Below, piece after piece: positions 31,094 through 41,565 of a DNA stretch of 64,000 nucleotides (position 1 is its first letter; each line of letters begins with the position of its first letter). Made by a program: the position numbers and the translations under genes. The DNA is from Cycas panzhihuaensis (taxonomy: Eukaryota; Cycadophyta). Where the stretch lies: the NCBI GenBank assembly GCA_023213395.1, contig CM041465.1, positions 239,947,741 to 240,011,740 of the forward strand, given 5' to 3'. The notes beneath the pieces were generated by a model, which worked only from the letters and a program-made list of their open reading frames with translations, ran no database searches and was not told the origin of the DNA.

Positions 31094-33802
31094 TGGATGC
31101 ACATCTACGGGATAGCTACCTAACTGAGTAGGAATAATGAGGGTGGTCAATGACACTATCGGGTGCAGACAAGAACCTACGAGCAAAACAAATACCATGG
31201 TGGCACCCCTGCACGAGCACGAAGTTCGGATCTCAGATGGTACCTAGCTACCAAATGATGGTTCCCCACTTCTACTAGGAAAAGAGGAGGCAGAAGAATA
31301 GTCAGGATGGATCTTAAAGAAGGGTCCTCCTACCCTTGGATGGCCAAAAGAGAAGGGAGAGAAACCTTTAAGAGTTCCCTATAGCAGAGGGAAACAAGTA
31401 GGTGAATAACCTACGGTTGAAGCTCCCTTGGTTGCTCGGACGAGTGGAGGAAACCAAGGGGAAATGTGAAGAGTAATCAAGAAGGGTATGGGTGCCAAAG
31501 GCACACAAGCAAATGAAGCAAAGCCAATACAAGCTAAGACGGCAAGGGCAAAGCTCACAAACTAAAGGGAGAAGGTTGGGAGAAAAGCCTTCCTAGAACC
31601 TTTTCCTATAATAGGTGTGATGTACAAAGGTATTAAACCGAATGTAAACTAAAAGAAGAACTGATTTCCCTTTTCCTTTCAAATGATCTAATTACTACCA
31701 TGCAAGAACTTCTAAAAAGAAAGAGAATAAAAGTGAAGTAAAGGCACATACCTAGAATGGAGACGCGATTGAAGCAGCGGCGTTCTCGCAAGGCGTCCAA
31801 GATCACTCCATGAAGCATAGCGGGAGAGAGGGATCATGGTAGGCTGAAGCATGGGGCTTCCTTACCTTCCCCATAAGAGACACTAGAGTGCCAAGAAAGG
31901 AAAAAAGGACAGCAATAATAGTAAGTAAAGTGCTACAATAAATATGAGTATATACACTTACTCAAGAGAGAGGAAAAGGGACAAGTCCTTTGCGCCCTCT
32001 GTATACCTACAAGTAAGTGAGATTATCCCTTTCCGGAGAAATGGTACTTGCAATACAAAGTGGAATCCTAACGACACGTGTATGTATATGCCAAATATAA
32101 GCCTCTATACATATATGTTAGCATTCATGAACCACAAGATTGCAACAATAAACTATGATGAAAACTATCTAAATGAATGGTAGATAAATTGGTAAGCCCT
32201 AGAGTGGCCCACCTCCTGCAAAGAGCGACCCTACCTTCCCTCAAGAAGTCATAAGGTAATGAGGATAGGGCTGTAAATGGGGATAACAAAAGTACAAGAA
32301 ATATCAAAGAGATCCCCAACAAACCAGAGTGCTATGGGAAGCAAACTGGGTTGCCAAGAACAAGGTTGAGTTAAGGACAAGGAGTCGGGGCTTATGCGTT
32401 GCCTGGGTGGAAGATATAGGCCTACAAACTAGCATTGCAATAGGTGCAAACACTGATTACAGTGGCTGGAAACAGGCTTCTAATCCTTAGCCCCACTCCA
32501 GGAGTAGCATAGGGATAAAGAGGAAGGTTTGGAGGGTAGGAGCCTCTTAAGGAGCATCAGGGTGGTGCAGAATCCACCTAGCTCTATCCCAAACCTTTTG
32601 CAACCCTCTTTGGCCACTGTTCTACGTGTGAAACATAGGAAGAGAAGCCTAAACAGCGGAGGAAAAATAATCCAAGACAAAGGCAAGAAGTAACCTCCAA
32701 AAGCAAGATAAGACAAGCTAGTGTAAAACATGCAAAACTGGGCATGAACTAGCAAAGGATAGACCTTAGGCCAATAAATACCTTTGGAGAAGATGGGAGG
32801 TATTTGCCTCTGTCAAAACCTACTGAGAAGAGGCTGAGAAATCTGAAGAACGGCTATGGAGTAGCAGGTGTGGAGTCCCTACTAAGATGGCTGAAGGAAA
32901 ATCCTGCACTTGAGACTGCTTGGTGGCTGCCTGGGTAAAGAAGTCCTAGAAACTCTTCAAGGAGGCCCTCTCCAAGGTGTGCAAGGGGCTAGGAAGATGT
33001 CACAGCTGAGCCAAAGGAGAGCTGAGTGCTGGAGAGTGACTGTAGGTCTTGGAACAATAGTGGAACAGTAGGAGATAGCAGACAGTAGGGTATTTTTCCT
33101 TGTTGATACTTCTAAAATGAGGCAAAAGATGCTAAAAATGGGTTGGGTAAGACTTAAATACCTAACCCCAACCATAATCGAGTGACTAGGGCTAGACTGG
33201 TGGTGAGTTGAGTCGTGAGACACGTGGCAATTTCATAATAAATATGAGAATTGCCATGGCAATTTTTAAAAATAAGTCGTGACAGTCACACCATGGTAAA
33301 CTTCACAGTACTGCGATAAACTTTGTGGTACCACAAAATCTGCTACGGTGCAGGACCAGAGGCCAAAACTGGCCCAAACAGCCATCCTGGGCCGTGGATC
33401 AATGACCTAGGAGGCTGGCAGGGGGGTGCGCCCACCTGCCCAGAGGTATACAAGCAGAGAAATGAGCCACAGGAAGCAATAATGGGTCTCAAAGGTGCCA
33501 TAAGTCAACCAAACGATGATGGGTCATCACACAGGCAAGCATGACATGAACCAAATGGGTCTTACGGTGAGTAGGATAGAATGTGAGAAGTGATGCAGCC
33601 ACTAGGGTATCACACTCGTTGGGAATGTGCCCCCGCTATAGTCATCATAGGCTGGATAGGTGTAGATGACAACATGACCATCTACGAAGTCATAGCATGC
33701 AAGCACATAATCATCACAAAATAAAACAACGATAAGATTAGAAATATACCTGCACTTACTTGAGTCGAGGGCTCTATATCCATTCCCAGAAGCTAGGAAA
33801 CA
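31094..33802 (-). repeat. 5' LTR of copy B
   Basis: It starts TGGATGCACATC and ends CTAGGAAACA, followed by CAATC (target duplication). It has a TATA-like TATTTAAG at 33153-33160 (minus) and a degraded CCCTAATCG inverted repeat next to it. Compared with 261-2948 it shows many transitions and small indels, so B is old. Confidence 0.92.
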
Positions 33803-34364
33803 CAATCTCTTGGAGTCCAATTTAGACCCAACAAGATGTGGGACTGGGGCATTAAGTAGACCTGGTCCCGATGGGCTGGAGTGTGGCCCACCTAGATAAA
33901 ATATTTTAATTTTTTGGCCTGGAAACCTACCATTTTGCGGGGGTGATGTCGGCACCGTTGTAAAAATCATGGTGTTACGATCTTTACTATGACACCGCTG
34001 AGATGTGGATAAAATCTCAGCGGGCCCCACACTAAACTCTGTGGTACCGTAGAGTTTAGCACAGTGTGAAGGCAGACTGGCTGAAAAACATAAAAGATGG
34101 CCCGAAGGAGAGCTAGATCTCAATCCTACGGGAGTGAAAGGAAATCCTGAAGGCCGACAAGTTGGTTTAGATGGGTTTTGACTATGTTTTGGGTGTTTTG
34201 TGGGCAGTTATCATGATGGACAACCATGAAAATATAGGAGTTACCATGCTTAGTTTTATTGAGATGATGACTCACTAAGACCGACGAGTGTTGGGGAGGT
34301 GTGGCCTATTAGAGGCCATTTTGACACTACAGTATGCATCAGACTAGCACCTCCTAGTAGACAC
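33803..34364 (+). pseudogene. Copy C PMD gene: rest of intron 1 and first part of exon 2
   Basis: It continues from 260. It holds intron 1 hairpins: arms CCGCTGAGAT/ATCTCAGCGG near 33993-34022, and a 28-bp GGTACC-centred palindrome at 34032-34059. An acceptor GTGGGCAG follows (AG 34206-34207). ATG codons at 34213 and 34216 start a frame with TMLSFIEMMT and LLEAILT, matching copy A. Two codons, at the sites of Gln in the relatives, are TAA and TAG. Exon 2 is cut at 34364 by element F and resumes in frame at 41571. Confidence 0.75.
34360..34364. repeat. Left target-site duplication of element F (gacac)
   Basis: GACAC is repeated exactly at 41566-41570 after the right LTR. Removing F and one copy restores the PMD reading frame across the site. 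Confidence 0.92.
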
Positions 34365-35590
34365 TGATCTATTTTAGATCTTTAAAATACTCTAAATACT
34401 TTATTTTTCATGTAAATGTTCTTTATGTAGTAGAAAATTGCCTTAAAAATGCTTAATTGGTCTTCATTTAGTAGAAATATACCTTTAAAAGGCTTAAAAA
34501 TGTAAAAAAATATATTTCTACAAGAGTAAAAAGGTACTATAACTGCTATCAAGGTGTTACTAAGGTGCTATAACTACTACCAAGGTGCTACCAAGGTGTT
34601 ACGCAAGTGCTACGGCTGCTACGGCATACTACAGTGCTACGAGCTATTACAGTCACATGTATACTACGAATCGCAGAGATCGCTACGCAACTACTACATC
34701 GCTACGCCGCAATCGCAAGATCGCTACATCGCTACACGAATCGCTAAGATCCGCTACACAGCTGCGGAGACTACTACGTAACTGCAGAGACTACTACGCA
34801 GAAGTCAAAAAATGAAAAAATAACAAAAACAGAAATGGTTTTGGCAGCACAAACAGTAACCGTTTGGCACGAAATTTGAGGAGAGGGTGCGTACACGTGT
34901 CCTCTATGCATTCAAAGAGGAAAAACTCGAAAATAATAGAATTTTTCTAGGATTTATCAAACCGTTAGAAAACGGAAAAAATGGAAAAATAACCCCAAAT
35001 GAAAATGCTTTTAAGCGAATTTCTAGAGAGGAATTGGGGGATCTCGACAGAGATATTTTTGACAGGAACAAGAGGACACCACAGCCCTAGATGCAGCACA
35101 GAGCAAGATTCGAGGAAAGCTTTAAGAAATCGACTTTCCAGAAGGAGAACGGCTCCAAAATGTGAAAATCTGCGTTGGGAGAGAAAATAGCAGAAACACA
35201 ATGAAAAACTCACAGGTGGATCTCAAGGAGCCCAGAAAATCGTAGCTGCAGCTAAGAGGAGAAGATAGCAAGAGCAGCAGTCCCAGACAGAGATGCTAGC
35301 CAGTTCTTCTTCATCAAAACAAGGTTTTTTGTAACAAAAGACCAAAAACGGTTTTGTAGACTTTAAGACAGAGGTTCCAGCGAATGAGCAGCAACTCAAG
35401 GAGCACCCAGCTCTCATTTTCTCTCTCCTAAAACGTTGTAGCAGTCCGTTGCATGCTCAACAGAGCACAAACAAAGGAGTTTTGTAAGAAAATTCTAAAT
35501 ACTTCTAATTCTATGTAATAATATGTAAATTATTCTAGATTTTGTTTCAATTGGTTAAAGTTTTCACTTTCCCATTTAAGATTCAGATCA
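34365..35590 (+). repeat. 5' LTR of element F
   Basis: It starts TGATCTATTTTAG and ends TTCAGATCA. It contains an unusual stretch at about 34540-34800 rich in GCTAC/CTACT units, and a 3' part with A-rich runs. The partner LTR is 40342-41565. Frames through the GCTAC stretch (34554-34815) read as low-complexity and are not genes. Confidence 0.95.
34536..34805 (+). repeat. GCTAC-rich imperfect tandem stretch in the F 5' LTR
   Basis: Irregular repeats of GCTAC, GGTGCTAC and CTACGCA fill about 270 bp. The counterpart in the 3' LTR is 40513-40770, where the unit number and order differ. That suggests slippage or unequal change after insertion. Confidence 0.7.
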
Positions 35591-35597
35591 ATATTTT

Positions 35598-35610
35598 TGG
35601 TATCAGAGCT
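35598..35610 (+). other. Primer-binding site of element F (initiator Met tRNA type)
   Basis: TGGTATCAGAGCT lies 7 bases after the LTR. TGGTATCAGAGC is the standard plant complement of the initiator-Met tRNA 3' end, common in chromoviruses and Copia elements. Confidence 0.88.
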
Positions 35611-35644
35611 AATTTTCTTGAAACCCTTGGGAACTTAGGGATTT

Positions 35645-35695
35645 TAAAGAAAAAGAAAAGAAAAAGAAAGAAAAGAAAAGGAAAAAAAAAAAAAA
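35645..35695 (+). repeat. Purine-only A/G tract in the F leader
   Basis: About 50 bp of AAAGAAAAG-type repeats ending in a run of A, between the primer site and gag. It is low-complexity and has no coding role. Confidence 0.7.
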
Positions 35696-35804
35696 TCCTC
35701 TTACTTTTATTGTAGAAGTTTTTATAAAAACTAGATATCAATATCTGTTAACGAGTGAACCTCTAACCGAGCCTCTGGAGAGAGAGAGAAAACAACGAAG
35801 GAAA

Positions 35805-36780
35805 ATGGCTGATTTGGAGCAGAAAATGGAGGAAAGGTTCGTGAAAATAGAGCAGAACCTCGACAGGCTGACCCAATTTATGGCACAGCTAGTTGTAACT
35901 TCTTGTTCAATAGCCAAAGGCGTAAAGAAGGAAGAAGAAGAACCGATGAAAGAAGACATGAATGAAGAGTTAGTAGAAGACCAATAAGAAAATGATGAAG
36001 GTGACAATCTGGCAGTATTCACATAGCCATTCAAGGTAGAGGCAAAACTTGAATTGCCCATCTATGATGGAATGTTGGATGCTGAAAAATTAGATAGTTG
36101 GTTGGACCAACTAGAAACTTATTTTTCCATTTATGGGTATAAAACCAAAGTAAAATAACTTTTGCTAGGTTAAAATTATCTAAACATGCATTAGTTTGGT
36201 GGAATGTATACATTAAATCCCATAATATAAATGAAATCACTTGGCAACAGTTTAAAATCTTCATAAAGAAGCAATTCTATCCTATTGGATATTAAGAGCA
36301 ACAGAGGATTAAATGGCAATATTACCGACAGGAAAGAGGCCAAAATGTCCAAGATTACACAACAGAATTTCAAAAGCAAACTGTTGTGTTGGGAATCTCT
36401 TTACTGGGTAAAGATATGATGCTGAAATATATTGGAGGACTGCACCAGCATATTCATCAAGAACTTCAACTGTTTGAAGTTAAATTGCTTGACGAATCCA
36501 GCAAGAAAGCGATTGCCATAGAAAAGAGGAATAATAAGGTTTTTGCCGAAAGGAAAAGGTTTGCACCTCCAAAAGGTAGCAACAAACCTGCCCGAGGAAT
36601 GAAGTTTCCAGGTAAAGTTGGACAACAATCCATTAGAGGTTTTGGCAAGATGAAACAAGACAATACCACCCAAATCAAAATCACTTGTACTCATCAGAAG
36701 CGAGTCACAGCGTAGAAGACTGTTGGTTCCTACACCCAGAGAAACGACCCAAGAACAAGGGGAAAGGTAAAGTTAAAACT
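35805..36780 (+). pseudogene. Gag of element F
   Basis: It starts MADLEQKMEERFVKIEQNLD, a coiled-coil-like N terminus, with an acidic Glu/Lys patch and a TAA at 35985. Frames after it include LDSWLDQLETYFSIYGY and WQQFKIFIKKQFYP, the capsid-like retrotransposon gag domain. The frame 36386-36715 continues with YIGGLHQHIHQELQLFEV and a basic tail. A frameshift near 36690 splits the zinc knuckle: CTH in one frame, SHSVEDCWFLHPEKRP in the next. This protein would form the particle. Confidence 0.85.
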
Positions 36781-37485
36781 AAAGGTAAAACTTTCCTTAA
36801 CTCTGTAGGTGATAAAAATGTTTGCGGCATTAAAGAAGCCAATGAGAAATTGATGCTCATGGTTAATGCAGAGCCTGGAAATAACCATCAGCAAGTTGAT
36901 CTAGAGATTAGAGAGGAGCTCTTCATGGTAAGAATCCAAGTGAAGCAAAGCATGGTTGATGCCATCTTTAATGGAGGAAGCCAAAAGAATCTAATCTCAG
37001 AAGCATTGGTAAAGAAACTGGGATTAAAAATGCATGCACATCCAAAACCATATCCTCTTGGATGGTTGCAAAAAGACTCAGAGTTGCAGGTTACTCACCA
37101 ATGTAAGTTTAAATTTGTAATTTCTGAAAAGTTCATTGATGAAGTTGAATGTGAAGTAGTCCCTTTAGATGTTTGTCAAGTCGTGTTTGGCAGCCCATAT
37201 CTCTATGATAGAAATAGAGTTCACCACAGCAGGCTGAGAAAGATTCGACTCATCAAGGACGGGAGATCATATCTGATCAATGCATCAAAACCACAGAAGA
37301 AGATTTCTCTTATATCTTCCCAACAAGCAAAAAGATTAATTAATGCTTGTAGGAAGTTTGTGCTACTGATGATAAAGCTAAAGGTGAAAGAAAACGAGCA
37401 AGCAGAGTCCTCAATACAGGTACTGGATAGGAAGCAAGTGCAGCAGATTGAAGGCCTAAGAAATAAGTACAGTGACGTATTCTAA
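36781..37485 (+). pseudogene. Protease of element F, active-site Asp changed to Asn
   Basis: The 266-codon frame 36685-37485 contains AIFNGGSQKNLISEALVKKL. Retropepsins have Asp at the position of this Asn (36970-36972, AAT), so a G-to-A change has removed the catalytic residue. Downstream are CEVVPLDVCQVVFGSPYLYD (the second half of the fold) and a linker rich in Lys/Gln leading to RT. Confidence 0.85.
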
Positions 37486-38838
37486 GAGCCAAAAGGGTTG
37501 CCCCCTAAAAGGGCAATTGAACATGAAATCCAGTTGGTTGCTAATTCACCTTTGCTGAATCTTAGTCTCTACCGAAACTCAGTTTTGGAGAATGAAGAGA
37601 TTAAGAGGCAGATTCAAGAACTCTTGGAACAAGGAGTGACCAAGCCAAGTTGTTCTCTATGTGGATCACCTATTGTTTTGGTGCCAAACAAAGATGGAGG
37701 ATAGAGAATGTGCATCGACTACAGAGCTTTGAACAAGATCACCATAAAGAATAGACATCCCTTACCATAGATAGATGACTTATTGGACCAGCTGCAGTCG
37801 ACAAGATATTTCAGCAAAATGGACCTAAAATCAGGCTACCATCAGGTTCGAATCTGAGAGGAGGATACTTGGAAGACAGCCTTCAAATCGAAACAAGGAT
37901 TGTTCGAATGGTTAGTGATGCCATTTGGTCTATGCAATGCACCTGCCACCTTTATGAGGTTGATGAATGAGGTATTAAGACCCTTTATTGATGACTTTGT
38001 AATTGTTTATCTAGATGATATTCTGATTTTTAGCCAAACATGGGAGGAGCACCTCCAACATGTTGAGCAAGTACTCAAAGTTCTTCAAGAGCAGCAGTTA
38101 AAACTAAATCTAAAGAAGTGTGAGTTTGGAAAGCAATCTCTCGTCTTCTTAGGTTTTGTGGTTGGAGGAGGAGAATTGAAGATTGACCCAGCAAAGATCA
38201 AAGTCATTCTCAATTAGCCCACACCCAAGACAACCACAGAGGTAAGAAGTTTCATTGGTGCATGTTAGTATTTAAGGAAATTTATTTTCAGATTCTCTCA
38301 AATTACAGCACCTCTTCATGCATTGACGGGAGGACATGTAAAGCTTCATTGGGAGAATGAATAAGAAAAAGCTTTCAGGCTTTTGAAGCAAAAAATTTGT
38401 GAGGCACCAGTGTTAGATTTACCTTCACTGCAAAAGCCATTTGAATTGGAGACTGATGCTTCAGGCTATGCCATAGGAGCAGTATTGAAGCAAGAAGGAA
38501 AACCGATAGCTTACCATTCAGAGACATTCAATGGAGCTGTCATAAACTATCCAACTTACGATAAGGAGCTCTATGCATTGCACCAAGCAGTGAAGCATTG
38601 GAGACCTTATTTGTTGGGAAAAGAAGTGGTCATCCATACCGACCACAAGCCTTTGCAATTTTTGCAGACTCAGTCCAAGTTACAGCAGGCTAGGCACATG
38701 AAATGGATGTCCTATTTGCAGCAGTTTCACATCGTGGTTAAATACAAGAAAGCAACGACGAATAAGATTGCAGACTTGCTATCCAGACCTCCTCAACAGC
38801 AAAGTAATTCTAGTTTGTTGGTAGCTATGCAATTTTAA
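37486..38838 (+). pseudogene. Reverse transcriptase and RNase H of element F
   Basis: RT motifs: [64 protein letters not shown] (YxDD catalytic box) and FLGFVV. RNase H keeps the first Asp in ELETDASGYAIGAVL, with TYDKELYALHQAVKHWRPYL and HTDHKPLQFL. In-frame stops at 37702, 37768, 37855, 38215, 38266, 38362 and 38836 lie mostly where Trp or Arg is expected. The frame itself is otherwise kept, so decay is by point mutation. Confidence 0.92.
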
Positions 38839-40153
38839 CCTTTCTACCATGATGAATATGTTGATTTGTATTTGAAAGATGAGGCATTCAAGCCTATCTT
38901 TGAGCAGCTACAGCAAGGAAAAGTAGTTGCAGATTTCCAACTGAAAGATGGACTTCTTTACAAGCAAGATAAGCTTTGCATTCCAAAGCATGCAGACCGA
39001 ATGAAGTGGATAAGAGAAGCTCACACCTCTCGAGTTGCAGGACACTTTGGAGTGGGAAAGACATTGCTAAACTTGCAGCAATATATGTATTGGCCAAACA
39101 TACAGCAAGATGTGACTACAACAGTACGAGGATGTACATTATGTAGCACATCAAAGCTGGCCAATAGGAAGTTTGGATTATACATTCTACTTCCTATTCC
39201 ATCACGACCGTGGGAAAGTATCTCCATGGATTTCTTGGGAGGACTACCACAAACCAAAAATGGTATGGATTATTTGTTTATAGTTGTTGATCGATTTAGT
39301 AAAATGGTGATGTTGATTCCCTGTAGGAAAACACATACAGGAGAAGACATAGCTAGATTATTTTTCCAGCATGGTTAGAAGTATTTTGGACTTCCCAACT
39401 CAATCATTTCTGATCGAGACAGCAGATTTCTGAGTCATTTTTAGCAAACACTTTGGGGAATGATGGATACAAAGCTAAAGATGAGCATAGCTTTTCATCC
39501 TCAAACAGATGGCCAGACTGAAGTTGTTAACAGGACATTGGTACAGCTGTTACTAGGATACAATGCCAAGCATCTTAAGACTTGGGATGAAAGTCTCCCC
39601 ATACTTACAATTTGCATTCAACAGAGCTATCCATAGCTCAACCCAGAAATCACCATTTGAGGTATGTTTGGGATTTCTGCCTGCAAGTCCTTTCGATTTA
39701 GAATTTTCTACTCAACTTTCTACAGGAAATAGAAAGGAGGAAGAAGGAGATAAAAAGGCACAAAGATTCCTGGAAAGAATCAGAAAAATCCATCAACAGG
39801 TTGAAGAGCAGCTTCAAAAATTTCAACAGAGATACAAGCAGCACCATGATGCACATAAAACCAACCATTCCTTTAAGGAAGGAGATAGAGTTTGGTTGCA
39901 TCTCAGTAAGAAAAGATTACAAGGTAAAGGCAAAAAGCTTAAGCCTTTACGATATGGTCCTTTTATAATCTTGAAGAAAATTGGGGAAAATGCTTTCCAG
40001 CTTAAACTTCCAAAATTCATGAAGATGTATTTCGTAGTGAATGTTAAGAATCTGAAGATGTTTGAGCCATCCATGTTGGATGAAGATGAAGACGAAGTTC
40101 CACTCTTACCAAACCCAGAGGAGTTACGGATAGAGAAAGAGGAACCAATGTAA
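38839..40153 (+). pseudogene. Integrase of element F
   Basis: The zinc-binding region includes AHTSRVAGHFGVGKTL and GCTLCSTSK. The catalytic core has SMDFLGGLPQ (Asp), IISDRDSRF (Asp) and HPQTDGQTEVVNRTL (Glu), all readable. Stops occur at 39376 and 39442 (both at Trp sites), and a frame change lies near 39560. The C-terminal part (39563-40153) has FKEGDRVWLHLSKKR and YGPFIILKKIGENAFQLKLP, the GPF motif, ending in an acidic tail. Confidence 0.92.
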
Positions 40154-40302
40154 AATTATTGCATTCCTCAAAGGAAGCAGACCGAGACTCGAAGAGGCAT
40201 AATCGAATCCTTCAGAATTGAAGAGAAAGGACAAGTACCTAGCAAAGCAAAATGGTACAATAAGGAGATAGGGAAAATCAAATTCCCTCATCTACAACTA
40301 TA
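40154..40302 (+). pseudogene. C-terminal tail of F integrase with possible chromodomain remnant
   Basis: In frame after a TAA the sequence reads IPQRKQTETRRGIIES, then KGQVPSKAKWY and KFPHL. The basic start, KG and aromatic KW-Y pattern loosely recall chromodomain tails of chromoviruses. I do not see the full canonical aromatic cage. It could simply be a family-specific tail. Confidence 0.35.
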
Positions 40303-40326
40303 AAGTTCATGAGGCCATGAACTCCT

Positions 40327-40340
40327 AAAAAATGGGAGTT
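40327..40340 (+). other. Polypurine tract of element F
   Basis: AAAAAATGGGAGTT precedes the 3' LTR start (40342). It is purine-rich with two T interruptions, as expected for the plus-strand primer. Confidence 0.65.
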
Positions 40341-40341
40341 C

Positions 40342-41565
40342 TGATCCGTTTTGGATCTTTAAAATACTCTAAATACTTTGTTTTTCATGTAAATGGTCTT
40401 TATGTAGTAGAAAATTACCTTAAAAAGGCTTAATTGGTCTTCATTTAGTAGAAATATACCTTTAAAAGGCTTTAAAATGTAAAAAAATATATTTCTACAA
40501 GAGTAAAAAGGTACTATAACTGCTACCAAGGTGTTACTAAGGTGCTATAACTGCTACCAAGGTGCTACTAAGGTGTTACGCAAGTGCTACGACTGCTACG
40601 GTGCTACTACAGGCTGCACCAGAGCTATTACAGGCTGCTACAGAAGTACTACACAACTGCAAAGACTACTACGCAAGCTGCTACACTACTACGCACAACT
40701 ACGGAGATTGCTACACTGCTATGTGCAACTGCGGAGACTGCTACGCAGCTGCAGAGACTGCTACGCAGAAGTCAAAAAATGGAAAAATAACAAAAACGGA
40801 AATAGTTTTACAAGACCAGAACTGCTTGGCACGAAATTTGAGGAGAGGGTGCACACACATGTCTCTATGCATTCAAAGAGGAAAAACTCAAAAATAAAAG
40901 AATTTTTCCAAGATTTATCAAACCGTTTTGAAACACGTTAGAAAATGGAAAAAATGGAAAAATAACCCCAAATGAAAACACTTTTAAGCGAATTTCTAGA
41001 GAGGAATTAGGGGATATCGACAGAGATATTTTTGACAGGAATAAGAGGATGCTGCAGCCCTAGACGCAGTATGGAGCAAGATTTAAGGAAAGCTTCAAGA
41101 AATTGACTTTCTGGAAGGAGAACAACTCCAAAATGTGAAAATCTGCGTTGGGAGAGAACACAGCAGAAACGCAGCAGAAAAACCTATTGCAGGGATCTTG
41201 AAGGAGCCCAGAAAATCGTAGCTGCAGCCAAGAGGAGAAGATAGCAAGAGCAGCAGTCCCAGATAGAGACGCTAGCTAGTTCTTCTTCACCAAAATAAGG
41301 TTTTTAGTAACAAAAGACCAAAAACAGTTTTGTAGACTTCGAGACGGAGGTTCCAGCAAATGAGCAGCAGCTCAAGGAGCGCCCAGCTCTCATTTTCTCT
41401 CTCCCAAAATCAGAAAGGGCCCCTTGCATGCTCAACAGAGCACAAACAAAGGAGTTTTGTAAGAAAATTCTAAATACTTCTAATTCTATGTAATAATATG
41501 TAAATTATTCTAGATTTTATTTCAATTGGTTAAAGTTTTCACTTTCCCATTCAAGATTCATATCA
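40342..41565 (+). repeat. 3' LTR of element F
   Basis: It starts TGATCCGTTTTGG and ends TTCATATCA, followed by the gacac duplicate. It matches 34365-35590 throughout, with scattered substitutions and unit changes in the GCTAC-rich stretch (40513-40770). Confidence 0.95.

Larger units (their letters stand above)
261..33802 (-). mobile_element. Copy B: complete but decayed Tat-like Ty3/Gypsy element, split by copy A
   Basis: B has two LTRs (261-2948 and 31094-33802), a 5-bp target duplication with one mismatch, a primer site next to the right LTR and a purine tract next to the left LTR. That polarity puts the element on the minus strand. Subtracting the inner copy A (12785-29623) leaves about 16.7 kb, close to the 16.8 kb of A itself. 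Order from high to low coordinates: LTR, PBS, gag (split by A), PR, RT, RNase H, INT, opposite-strand PMD gene, aRNH, PPT, LTR. Every coding region carries stops or frameshifts. Confidence 0.9.
34365..41565 (+). mobile_element. Element F: chromovirus-like Ty3/Gypsy LTR retrotransposon, plus strand
   Basis: Length is 7201 bp with LTRs 34365-35590 and 40342-41565 and a perfect gacac duplication. Order: LTR, initiator-Met primer site, gag, PR, RT, RNase H, INT, PPT, LTR. It differs from the host family in size, strand, primer and protein motifs (YLDD box, single active-type RNase H). My hand count over the first 228 bp of the LTRs gives 11 differences. It is defective: at least nine in-frame stops in pol and a broken gag. 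Confidence 0.95.

Noticed and set aside
33803-34364. A separate unknown element between B and F
   Set aside because: It continues the sequence ending at 260 and matches intron 1/exon 2 of the PMD gene in A and B.
34554-34815. Tyr/Cys/Thr-rich frames in the F LTR
   Set aside because: They are produced by GCTAC-type low-complexity DNA.
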